Shown piece by piece: positions 43,436 to 51,047 of a DNA stretch of 64,000 nt; within the stretch, counting starts at the first letter, position 1, and every line of letters begins with the position of its first letter. The notes beneath the pieces are model-generated. The model saw only the letters and a program-made list of their open reading frames with translations, searched no databases and had not been told where the DNA came from. The stretch comes from Wukongibacter sp050859025 (GTDB taxonomy: Bacteria; Bacillota; Clostridia; Peptostreptococcales; Caminicellaceae): the NCBI RefSeq assembly GCF_050859025.1, contig NZ_CP138200.1, forward strand, positions 4,092,001-4,156,000, written 5' to 3'. A program made the translations under genes and the position numbers.

Positions 43436-45316
43436 CTATTTCATTATTTTGCAGATATTATTTGTAAACTCTACTGGATCATTAATTGGTAAGCCTTCAA
43501 TAAGTAGGGCCTGATTATATAATAGATTTGTATATAATTTAACCTTTTCCTCATCCTTTTCAACTGCTTCTTTCAATGACTTAAAAACATCATGATTCAC
43601 GTTTATTTCCAGAATTCTATCAGCTTTTATGTCTTGATTGTTAGGCATAGCACTTAATATCTTTTCCATTTCTATTGAAAGCTCACCATCGTTTGATAAG
43701 CATACTGGATGGTTCTTCAGTCTCTTAGATGCCCTAACATCTTTAACCTTGCCCGATAGGATATCTTTCATTTGATCAAATAGCTCTGTGTTCTCTTTAT
43801 CATCAGAGTTAGAAGAATTTTCATTTTCATCAACCTCTATACCTAAGTCACCGCTTGAAACAGATTTAAACTCTTTCTCCTTGTATGTCATTATCATTCT
43901 TATGGCAAATTCGTCTACATCATCTGTAAAGTATAATATTTCATATCCCTTATCCGCCACTAGTTCCGTTTGTGGCATTTTTTCAATTCTTTCATTTGAT
44001 TCTCCAGAGGCATAATAAATATACTTTTGCTCTTCTGGCATTCTTGATATATATTCATCTAGTGTAACCAACTTCTTCTCCTTTGATGAATAAAACATTA
44101 ATAGATCCTGCAATATATCTTTATTTCTTCCAAAATCACTATATATACCGTATTTTAATTGTCTACCAAAGGCTTTGTAAAACTCTTCATACTTCTCTCT
44201 TTCATTTTCCAACAGCTTGTCCAATTCACTTTTAATTTTACTTTTAATTTTTTTCGCTATAAGCTTTAGTTGTCTATCGTGCTGAAGCATCTCTCTGGAT
44301 ATGTTAAGAGATAAATCCTCTGAATCAACTATTCCACTTACAAAGCTAAAATAATCTGGTAGTAAATCAGCACATTTATTCATTATTAGAACGCCATTAG
44401 AATATAGCTCTAGACCCTTTTCATATTCTTTTGTATAGAAATCATAGGGCATTTTTTCTGGTATAAATAAAATTGCATTATAGCTAACAGCTCCATCAGC
44501 ACTGAAATGTATGTATTTTATAGGCTTATCAAAACCATAATGCTTTTCAGAATAAAAGTTATCATAATCTTCTTTAGTAAGCTCATTTTTATTCTTTTTC
44601 CATATAGGAACCATACTATTTACAGTTTTTTCTTCTGTGTATTCTTCATACTCATCTTCGCTGCCTTCCTTAAGTCTTTTATTAGTAATATCCATTTTTA
44701 TTGGATATCTAACAAAGTCTGAGTATTTTTTTATTATTGATTTTAATCTGTATTCCTCAAGATACTCATCAAACTTTTCATCTTCTGTGTTTTCTCTAAT
44801 TTTTAGAATAATATCTGTACCTACAGAATCCTTTTCACAAGGCTCAATTGTATAACCATCTTCGCCTTGAGATTCCCATTTATAGGCTTCATCACTACCA
44901 AAGGCTTTACTTATAACTGTAACGGTATCGGATACCATAAATGCAGAATAGAATCCTACACCAAACTGACCAATTATATCATAGCCATCCTTTAGCTCGT
45001 TTTCTTTCTTAAAAGATAAAGATCCACTTTTAGCTATAACTCCAAGATTTTCGTCAAGTTCTTCCTTTGTCATTCCAATACCAGTATCAGAAATTTTTAA
45101 TATTCTATTTTCCTTATCAATATGTAACTTAATATAATAGTTTTCCTTATCGAATACCAATGACCCATCGGTTAAAGCCTTATAATAAATTTTGTCAATT
45201 GCATCACTAGCATTAGAGATAATTTCCCTTAAGAAAATCTCCCTATGGGTATAGATTGAGTTAATCATTAGATCCATTAGTCTCTTAGACTCTGCTTTAA
45301 ATTGTTTTTTTGTCAA
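43436..45316 (-). CDS. htpG: Molecular chaperone HtpG (Hsp90)
   Basis: 626-residue bacterial Hsp90, an ATP-driven homodimeric chaperone. The ATPase domain starts MTKKQFKAESKRLMDLM and holds EIFLREIISNASDAIDKI (with the catalytic Glu and the Asn that binds Mg-ATP), DTGIGM and GQFGVGFYSAF (the lid). The middle domain has GVLIMNKC and SREMLQHD, and the C-terminal dimerisation domain ends at the stop. I choose a TTG start at 45316 with AAAGGAGAG 6-7 nt upstream; an ATG six codons earlier overlaps that site. A sigmaA promoter and a perfect CIRCE operator lie about 100 nt upstream. Confidence 0.97.
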   Translation of the reverse strand: MTKKQFKAESKRLMDLMINSIYTHREIFLREIISNASDAIDKIYYKALTDGSLVFDKENYYIKLHIDKENRILKISDTGIGMTKEELDENLGVIAKSGSLSFKKENELKDGYDIIGQFGVGFYSAFMVSDTVTVISKAFGSDEAYKWESQGEDGYTIEPCEKDSVGTDIILKIRENTEDEKFDEYLEEYRLKSIIKKYSDFVRYPIKMDITNKRLKEGSEDEYEEYTEEKTVNSMVPIWKKNKNELTKEDYDNFYSEKHYGFDKPIKYIHFSADGAVSYNAILFIPEKMPYDFYTKEYEKGLELYSNGVLIMNKCADLLPDYFSFVSGIVDSEDLSLNISREMLQHDRQLKLIAKKIKSKIKSELDKLLENEREKYEEFYKAFGRQLKYGIYSDFGRNKDILQDLLMFYSSKEKKLVTLDEYISRMPEEQKYIYYASGESNERIEKMPQTELVADKGYEILYFTDDVDEFAIRMIMTYKEKEFKSVSSGDLGIEVDENENSSNSDDKENTELFDQMKDILSGKVKDVRASKRLKNHPVCLSNDGELSIEMEKILSAMPNNQDIKADRILEINVNHDVFKSLKEAVEKDEEKVKLYTNLLYNQALLIEGLPINDPVEFTNNICKIMK

Positions 45317-45410
45317 ATAAATCTCTCCTTTCATTATAAAACTACGGACACAAAGTGCTATCGTAGTGAAAATATACTTGAATAGTTAGTCTCTTAGAAA
45401 CTTCGTTTTA

Positions 45411-45437
45411 TTAGCACTCTCTTAAAGAGAGTGCTAA
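45411..45437 (-). promoter_or_regulatory. CIRCE operator (HrcA binding site)
   Basis: TTAGCACTC, a 9-nt spacer, then GAGTGCTAA: the exact CIRCE consensus and spacing. It overlaps the predicted transcription start of htpG, so HrcA should repress htpG at normal temperature. Confidence 0.97.
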
Positions 45438-45447
45438 TTTTAATTTT

Positions 45448-45476
45448 AAAATACACCTTTTTTGATAATTTGTCAA
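45448..45476 (-). promoter_or_regulatory. htpG promoter
   Basis: On the minus strand TTGACA (45471-45476), 17 nt, then TATTTT (45448-45453), with CIRCE immediately downstream. Confidence 0.85.
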
Positions 45477-45691
45477 TACCTTTTCACAGTTTTATACAAT
45501 TCTCAATACCCTCAAAACCCTTTTCTAGCTCCATATAATATCTTTCCATATTATGGTCTATAAGAACTATTATAGAATAAATGGTTGTATTTAGCTACTG
45601 CTAATTATATTTTATAGTACAATATATATTTTTTAATAGCAAGCTATAAAAGAAATCAATAGATGTAATTATAATAGGAATATACTATTTA

Positions 45692-45734
45692 AAGGTACAG
45701 CATCACTATTTAACCTATAGTGATGCTGTACCTT
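45692..45734 (-). terminator. 17-bp hairpin after the short frameshifted gene
   Basis: A perfect 17-bp stem (45692-45708 with 45718-45734; AAGGTACAGCATCACTA on the left) with a 9-nt loop. It lies exactly where the 45734-45860 frame ends and about 180 nt past the histidine kinase. The T run on the minus strand is weak. Confidence 0.6.
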
Positions 45735-45860
45735 CAAATCTCAATTGGTTCACCCCTTAAAATGCTATTTCTAGTTATATATCCAATAATATATGCTGAA
45801 AATAATATTTTATAGTTTTTTTAGTTTTCTTATATATAACTTCACTTTTTTCCGTAACAT
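45734..45860 (-). pseudogene. Short basic membrane peptide gene, broken by a +1 shift in an A7 run
   Basis: An ATG at 45860 with AGGAG 8 nt before it opens a frame MLRKKVKLYIRKLKKL that stops after 16 codons. One nucleotide later the next frame continues YKILFSAYIIGYITRNSILR and ends at 45734, at the base of the 17-bp hairpin. Removing one A from the A7 run (minus-strand CTAAAAAAACT) gives one continuous peptide of about 41 residues with a basic head and a hydrophobic middle. It may be a recent mutation, a sequencing error or slippage. Family not recognised. Confidence 0.35.
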
Positions 45861-45911
45861 TCTTGATTCTCCTAAGTATTGGATACACAACTCTTTTATA
45901 ACATCTATACC

Positions 45912-47321
45912 CTATTTTAAATCCCACTCTATTTTAAATGTAACACCTCCGTCTTCATTATAAGCATTGATACGTCCGTCATTCATATTAACTAACCGCT
46001 TAACAATATACAACCCTAGACCACTTTGTCCATTTTCTCCCTTTTTGAAAATATCGAAAATATTGTTTTCATCTTCAAGGATTTCTCCGTCATTATAAAA
46101 TTGTAAAATTACTCTATTCTTCTCTTTTTTTAATGATATGCAAATCATAGATTGAGCATATCTTATTTGATTACTTAATATGTTTTCCACGATAATTTTA
46201 ATTTGGCTATAATCAGCAAGTATAAATATTTTATTCAGATTAAGCTCCATCTCCATATTACTAAGCTTTATGGTCATACTATCAAGAACTTCTTCAATAA
46301 CTTCTCTTATATTCACTTTCTCTTTATTCTTAAATTCACTATCGAAGTAATCTAATCTTTGAATGTACAACAAATTAGATACTAACTTTTGTAGTCGATT
46401 ACATTCTTCATCAATAACCTCAAATGAAGATTCTGGTGTTCCTTTTGGATAGAGACCTCTTTTTAAACCATCAATATAACTTTGTATAATCATAATAGGT
46501 GTTTTCAGCTCATGTGATATTGAATGCATCTTCAATTTCTGCTGTTCCTCATAACTAAGAAGTTCTTTTCTCATTTCCTCTACAGTATTAGCTAAGAAAC
46601 CTATCTCGTCATTTCGATTAATGCTTATAGGTGTATCAAATCTTCTAGTCGATATACGTTTGACTGAACGAGACAATTCTATTAATGGTCTTGTTATATA
46701 ACTTGACAAAAAGAAGAAACCAGCCAGCATTGCTAACATAGTAATTAATGATACAACAATCAACTGAATATATAATTGCTCTTTAAGTGAATTATCAAGG
46801 GGTTCCCATCTTAGCGTAGCTCTATATAATGCATTATTATTTATGGTCTCTTCTTGAATAACTACATTCCATTGATCGCTAAGAGCTAGATTTTCCATTG
46901 ACTTTACAATATTGCTTGTCTCATATTTTGTTATAATATAAAATAATTTTCTACCATCTACATTTAAGCTGTATCTTCTAGAAAAATCTGTTTGTTTTAA
47001 TATGTTACTTTCTATTTCAGAGATAACATCTTCTGTTAAATGACTGGTGAATCTATTTACTTTTCGGGTCAGTAAACCATTAACTTTAATCCAATAAATT
47101 CGTTCTATGCTTAAGTCATCTTCATCACTTCTCTTCACAAATTCTTCTATATCTGTTATTGTCTTTGCCCTATCACCATTGTCTTCTAAAACTCTATAGA
47201 TATCTTCATAGTAATATCTTTGAAAAGTTTCGATCAAAATCATATAGCTTATAATTGAGAAAAAGAAGATTACACCAATAAAAGCCAGCATCAACTTGAA
47301 GTTTAGAGATGCTCTTTTCAT
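45912..47321 (-). CDS. Sensor histidine kinase
   Basis: 469-residue membrane kinase with an N-terminal helix (about 10-32), an extracellular sensor of about 150 residues, a second helix (about 190-212) and a HAMP domain (SSYITRPLIELSRSVKRI). A HisKA domain (SISHELKTPIMIIQSY, phospho-His in SHELKTP) is followed by an HATPase domain (QSGLGLYIVKRL). It phosphorylates the response regulator encoded just before it. I take the ATG at 47321, which overlaps the regulator stop as ATGA with GGTGG 8 nt upstream; a GTG at 47333 is an alternative. The ligand is unknown; no target gene is adjacent except a short broken one. Confidence 0.95.
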   Translation of the reverse strand: MKRASLNFKLMLAFIGVIFFFSIISYMILIETFQRYYYEDIYRVLEDNGDRAKTITDIEEFVKRSDEDDLSIERIYWIKVNGLLTRKVNRFTSHLTEDVISEIESNILKQTDFSRRYSLNVDGRKLFYIITKYETSNIVKSMENLALSDQWNVVIQEETINNNALYRATLRWEPLDNSLKEQLYIQLIVVSLITMLAMLAGFFFLSSYITRPLIELSRSVKRISTRRFDTPISINRNDEIGFLANTVEEMRKELLSYEEQQKLKMHSISHELKTPIMIIQSYIDGLKRGLYPKGTPESSFEVIDEECNRLQKLVSNLLYIQRLDYFDSEFKNKEKVNIREVIEEVLDSMTIKLSNMEMELNLNKIFILADYSQIKIIVENILSNQIRYAQSMICISLKKEKNRVILQFYNDGEILEDENNIFDIFKKGENGQSGLGLYIVKRLVNMNDGRINAYNEDGGVTFKIEWDLK

Positions 47322-47983
47322 TCCTCGCACCACCTGTATCCATACCCATAGATAGTCTCAATTCTCAATTTAGGTAATTTTTTTCTTACTCTTCTGACTA
47401 AGTCATCTACGGCTCTATCGCTACCAAAATAATCTTCTCCCCATATATTATCAAGGAGATATTCTCTTGACATAGCATTGTTTTTATTTCTAATTATAGT
47501 GCATAAAAAATCAAACTCTCTTGAAGTAAGTTCTATTGCTCTATCGCCTTCAAATATCATTCTTTTGTCAAAATCAATGCAGTATTGATTATTAATCAAC
47601 ATCTGCTGCTTATCTTCTTTTCCAAAGACTCTGTTTAAGAGTTTTCTTACTCGTATTACTAACTCCATTGGTAAAAAAGGTTTAGATATATAGTCATCAC
47701 TTCCCATCTGTAATCCCGTAATAATATCAAGGTCTGTATCTCTTGCAGAAATAAATATCACTGGAATATTTTCATTATGCTTTTTGATTTTTTTAATAAG
47801 CTCATAACCATCAACATCTGGTAGCATAATATCTAGGATCCAAAGGTGCACATTTTCTTTTATACACTTCTCAGCTTCTCCACCGCTAGTAAAGCTCTTT
47901 ACTTTGTAGCCCTCATTTCTTAGATATAGTACTAAAATATCGTTAAGATTCTGTTCGTCTTCCACTAAATAGACATTAAACAT
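47318..47983 (-). CDS. OmpR/PhoB-family response regulator
   Basis: 221-residue two-domain transcription factor. The receiver domain begins MFNVYLVEDEQNLNDIL with acidic residues at 8-10. The phosphorylated Asp51 lies in LWILDIMLPDVDGY, and the Lys in DYISKPF follows. The C-terminal winged helix (ELTSREFDFLCTIIRNKNNA to YGYGYRW) binds DNA. I start at the ATG at 47983 (AAAGGTG 6 nt upstream), 16 codons after the longest possible start. It is directly upstream of and overlaps the kinase gene; together they form a two-gene operon with a 980-bp gap ahead. Confidence 0.95.
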   Translation of the reverse strand: MFNVYLVEDEQNLNDILVLYLRNEGYKVKSFTSGGEAEKCIKENVHLWILDIMLPDVDGYELIKKIKKHNENIPVIFISARDTDLDIITGLQMGSDDYISKPFLPMELVIRVRKLLNRVFGKEDKQQMLINNQYCIDFDKRMIFEGDRAIELTSREFDFLCTIIRNKNNAMSREYLLDNIWGEDYFGSDRAVDDLVRRVRKKLPKLRIETIYGYGYRWCEE

Positions 47984-48416
47984 AGTATCACCTTTCAATA
48001 GTTTTATTACATGAGGAAATTGCATATGCAAATATCATCCTTGATTTAACCATTTAAAATAGAACATATTTGGGTGACATGACTCTAGGACTTTTAATAC
48101 TATATGTAATAGAAGTTTTTAAGGATTGTAATTATGCAATTTGCTCACATAGTAATGGTTCTAATTAAATATATAAAGAAGATATACAAATAGTATATCT
48201 CCTAAAAGCCATTGCTATCAAAAATCTATATTGAGATAGCCCCATATATGTATTATAACCCACACTCTGCTGAATAGATTCCAATTCTCCTATAGATTGT
48301 CAAAGGCTATTTTATTTATATTCAATCTAAAAATTAGGGGCAAAATCATTTTGTTTTTGAGAAAATTTGTTCTTTTTATCTACTTCAGCAGAATATGGGA
48401 TAAAATAGAGAAATAA

Positions 48417-48461
48417 TACTCTCCTTTCCTACTATTTATAATCTTACAAGAAAGGAGAGTA
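48417..48461. other. 12-bp-stem hairpin in the gap upstream of the two-component system
   Basis: TACTCTCCTTTC (48417-48428) and GAAAGGAGAGTA (48450-48461) are perfect inverted repeats around a 21-nt loop. There is no clear T run, so terminator status is uncertain. It may be the 3' end of the minus-strand CAP/peptide transcript. Confidence 0.4.
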
Positions 48462-48556
48462 AATCTATAGTTAAAGTACAGCTATACTTACAAAGTCTTT
48501 TGCATCTTAGATACTTCCTTAGCCCTCTATGGTATTTAATTATTTTTCAAGGTATC

Positions 48557-48660
48557 TATAAAGAGTTCCAAGTAAATCTTAATTTATACATATCGAAATA
48601 TCCGATGCTTCTTAGGATTTTTGATGTGTATAAATTAAAGTTTTGACTGGAATCTCTATA
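48557..48660. repeat. Family B palindromic element, copy B8
   Basis: 104 bp ending GACTGGAATCTCTATA, nearly identical to B7. The left end reads TATAAAGAGTTCCAAGTAAA. It sits in the large gap (47984-48966) between the two-component genes and the CAP gene, which otherwise holds the hairpin at 48417 and a short peptide gene. Confidence 0.85.
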
Positions 48661-48745
48661 TCATCGGTAATTAACTTCTTTACTATAATTGTCTCCTTAA
48701 GCACATCTTTTGTACATAAGCTTGTCCACTGTATTAAGCTTTATC

Positions 48746-48877
48746 TTAACAGATAGATTTTGGTCTCCACTGGGATAATTTTTTCGTATATGACAGCTGG
48801 ACCAAAGCTGTAATTGATAATGCAAATACCGCTGTTGTAGCTAATAATTTACAAATTTTCTTTCCTTCTCTCGTCAT
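48746..48877 (-). CDS. Possible 43-residue membrane or secreted peptide
   Basis: The start ATG at 48877 has GGGGG 8 nt upstream; an ATG two codons earlier is too close to it. The peptide begins MTREGKKICKLLATTAVFAL and ends in KSIC: a basic head, one hydrophobic helix (CKLLATTAVFALSITALVQL) and a short polar tail. It could be a small membrane peptide or a signal-peptide-bearing secreted peptide. It lies 90 nt downstream of the CAP gene in the same direction. No homologue is known to me; low certainty. Confidence 0.4.
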   Translation of the reverse strand: MTREGKKICKLLATTAVFALSITALVQLSYTKKLSQWRPKSIC

Positions 48878-48966
48878 AGCCATTTCCCCCACTGATTAGT
48901 TAGTTTTAAGAATTTATTAAAGTCTATAAAGGTAATTCTTTACTAGCCCTTAATGATATCTGATAC

Positions 48967-49809
48967 CTATTTCTTTATAAACATTTGGGTAAACATTGAG
49001 CCATAATTACCACCTTCTTGTATACCTACTCCAATATGTGTATAATCTGAACTTAGAATATTTCTACGATGTCCTGGTGAATTCATAAGACTTTCATGGG
49101 CTTTCTCAACTGTTTGATTTCCTGCTATATTTTCTCCAGCACTTGTATAGCTTACTCCAAAGTTTTTAAGCATTTCAAATGGACTACCATAGGTAGGAGA
49201 ATTATGACTGAAGTAGTTGTTATTAATCATATCCTTTGATTTCATTCTCGCTAGCTCTGTCAATTTTTCATCAACTATTAATGGCTCTAATCCATTTTCT
49301 ATTCTGGCCTCATTAATTAAATCAACCATTTGTTGTTCTTCACTTGATATACTTTGGTTAGTGGCTTCATCGGTCTCACTAGTATCGGTCTCTTGCTCAG
49401 GTGTTGTTGTAGAGTTTCCTTTATCATCTTCCGTCACTTGCTCCTCTGTATCAGACGGTTGGGTTTCTTCTTCACAATTTTCTACTTTTCCCATTTTTTC
49501 CTCTAAGTATGCTTTTAAATTGTTATATCTATCTTCATTAAATATGCCCTTCTCATAAGTTACCCCAATTCTATCTAAACAAGTATTTAATTTTGTAAGT
49601 ATCTCATCTTGAGTAAAAAATGCTTTATAAGAGTTATAGCATTTTGTATTATCTTTCTTATAGTTTCCCTGAAAATTTTCTAAGCTAATCTTTGTTTCCT
49701 TTGACTGAGCATCATATATATTGATTGATGTTAATGCATTAACAGGTACTAGTAAACTCGCTGATATTATAGCACTTAATCCTAATGCTACTAATTTTTT
49801 ATTCAACAT
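48967..49809 (-). CDS. Secreted CAP-domain (SCP/YkwD-like) protein
   Basis: 280-residue extracellular protein. A signal peptide (MLNKKLVALGLSAIISASLL, cleavage near residue 25) is followed by a helical region, an acidic Thr/Glu-rich linker (residues about 118-155) and a C-terminal CAP domain. The domain carries EEQQMVDLINEARIENGLEP, SHNSPTYGSPFEML, AGENIAGN and SPGHRRNILSSDYTHIGVG. CAP proteins of Firmicutes are wall-associated and often active at germination or stress, but the catalytic role is unproven. Monocistronic, or followed by the small peptide gene. The ribosome site is GGAGG, about 9 nt before the ATG. Confidence 0.93.
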   Translation of the reverse strand: MLNKKLVALGLSAIISASLLVPVNALTSINIYDAQSKETKISLENFQGNYKKDNTKCYNSYKAFFTQDEILTKLNTCLDRIGVTYEKGIFNEDRYNNLKAYLEEKMGKVENCEEETQPSDTEEQVTEDDKGNSTTTPEQETDTSETDEATNQSISSEEQQMVDLINEARIENGLEPLIVDEKLTELARMKSKDMINNNYFSHNSPTYGSPFEMLKNFGVSYTSAGENIAGNQTVEKAHESLMNSPGHRRNILSSDYTHIGVGIQEGGNYGSMFTQMFIKK

Positions 49810-50314
49810 AACTTATAACCTCCATATTTTTATTTTTAATTTGATATCAATTCATAATATTCTATATATCTATATAATCACTTTTAAGCTATAATAAATA
49901 TAGTCAAAAGTGTTATTTCGACTATGCAATTAGTATATATATAGATTATGGAAGAATTATCATACAAATGTGGGAAATTGTGTGAAGCCATTTATAATGC
50001 TCCTTTATTTCTTAAGGTTTTAATACATTCTCATATATCTTCTAGCCCATCCCTATTACCTTTGATATTGATATAAACCGTTCCAGAATCACTAAATAAT
50101 CCCATCGTCGATATATCTCACATTCTCTATAACTATAGGACCAACTTCCTAGATTTTATACATCTATTACTATAAAAAATCTTTTCATATTGAAGTAAAA
50201 ACAAATATATGTCATAATATAGAAAAGTAGTGATAGTTTAGTACATACATCCATACTATTGAATTTATGCTAAATATTTAAACCCATGAGAAACATCCTT
50301 TATTAAGCTTACAC

Positions 50315-50366
50315 TGTAGAAGTCACAATAAGTCTTTTACATTCCGATTTATAAGTGTCTTCTATA
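50315..50366. repeat. Family A palindromic element, copy A8 (internally deleted)
   Basis: 52 bp, TGTAGAAGTCACAATAAGTC to TCTTCTATA. Only the two ends of the family are left, with the middle deleted. It lies 29 bp before the start of the small gene at 50395. The 49810-50314 stretch upstream shows no convincing gene. Confidence 0.6.
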
Positions 50367-50394
50367 TATAAAAAAATAGGGGGGGCAAAATTGT

Positions 50395-50763
50395 ATGATG
50401 AAACAAGCTTCACACTCAAAGTATGACATAACTTGGGACAATGAACAGAAGGCTATAGTAATGGAAGTAAGAGGTTTTTTTAAACCTGAAGATGGTGAAT
50501 CCTTCATAAAAGATTATAATAGCATGATAGCTAAAGTTAATCCTTCTGAATACACTTTAGTTGTAGATCCAGAGGATTTAAAAACTTCTTCACAGGATAT
50601 GATACCAGTTCTAAAAGGATGTTTTGAATTGTATAAGTCTAGCGGATTTAAAGAAGTATTAATGGTTACACCTACTTCTGCTATTTCTACAATGCAACTT
50701 AAAAATATTCAAAAAGAAACTGGAGTAAAAATGGAATTTGTTAAAAGCAATCCTTATAAATAA
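50395..50763 (+). CDS. Small soluble protein, STAS/SpoIIAA-like in outline
   Basis: 122-residue protein, alternating strands and helices, beginning MMKQASHSKYDITWDNEQKA. The strand LVVDPEDLKTSSQDMIPVLK followed by a helix ELYKSSGFKEVLMVTP suggests a STAS- or SpoIIAA-like fold; this is a guess from shape and I do not recognise a named family. There are no cysteines and no signal. A G-rich site (AGGGGGGG) lies shortly before two ATG codons at 50395 and 50398; either may be used. Monocistronic. Confidence 0.65.
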   Translation: MMKQASHSKYDITWDNEQKAIVMEVRGFFKPEDGESFIKDYNSMIAKVNPSEYTLVVDPEDLKTSSQDMIPVLKGCFELYKSSGFKEVLMVTPTSAISTMQLKNIQKETGVKMEFVKSNPYK

Positions 50764-50779
50764 GCGTAATACATAAAAG

Positions 50780-50829
50780 AGTGCCTCTTAATGAATAAAG
50801 TTCAAATATCTTTATCATTTAGAGGCACT
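50780..50829 (+). terminator. Hairpin after the 50395 gene
   Basis: AGTGCCTCT (50780-50788) pairs with AGAGGCACT (50821-50829) across a 32-nt loop. The T tail is poor; it is a likely weak terminator ahead of the structured element. Confidence 0.45.
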
Positions 50830-50837
50830 ATAATTAT

Positions 50838-51044
50838 AAAAGAAAGAGATGCTTTCTGAAGCATCTCAGATTGTTGACAAAGTCAACAAGGTGATAGGCT
50901 GCCTAAAAATCTGAAGTTCGAGGCGTGCTGAAATCAAGAGACTGCAGCGTATAGAGACATACGTAAAGGTTCTTGATTGAAGCGACAACGAAGAAATTCG
51001 GGTTTCTAGGCAGCCTGAGATGCTTCCTGAAGCATCTTTCTTTA
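50838..51044. repeat. 207-bp structured element with hairpin terminal repeats
   Basis: The ends, 50838-50869 and 51015-51044, are near-identical inverted repeats (core AGATGCTTcctgAAGCATCT). Each is itself a hairpin with a T run facing outward. Inside are a GTTGACaaaGTCAAC hairpin (50873-50887) and a long stem AGGCTGCCTA (50896-50905) with TAGGCAGCCT (51007-51016). Nested within that are AATCAAGA/TCTTGATT and CGTAT/ATACG pairs. GC content is visibly higher than in the flanks. It fills the gap between the convergent 50395 gene and the KAS III-like gene, ending 4 bp from the latter's stop. No frame in it looks coding. Confidence 0.8.
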
Positions 51045-51047
51045 TGT

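Noticed and set aside
49887..49994. 35-codon minus-strand frame behind AAAGGAG (MASHNFPHLYDNSSIIYI...)
   Set aside because: The ribosome site is acceptable, but the composition is that of AT-rich non-coding DNA and the frame lies over the expected CAP gene promoter.
50031..50105. 24-residue minus-strand frame starting MGLFSDSGTVYINIKG
   Set aside because: Protein-like wording but no ribosome site and no continuation. It could be a tiny remnant, but the support is too thin to list.
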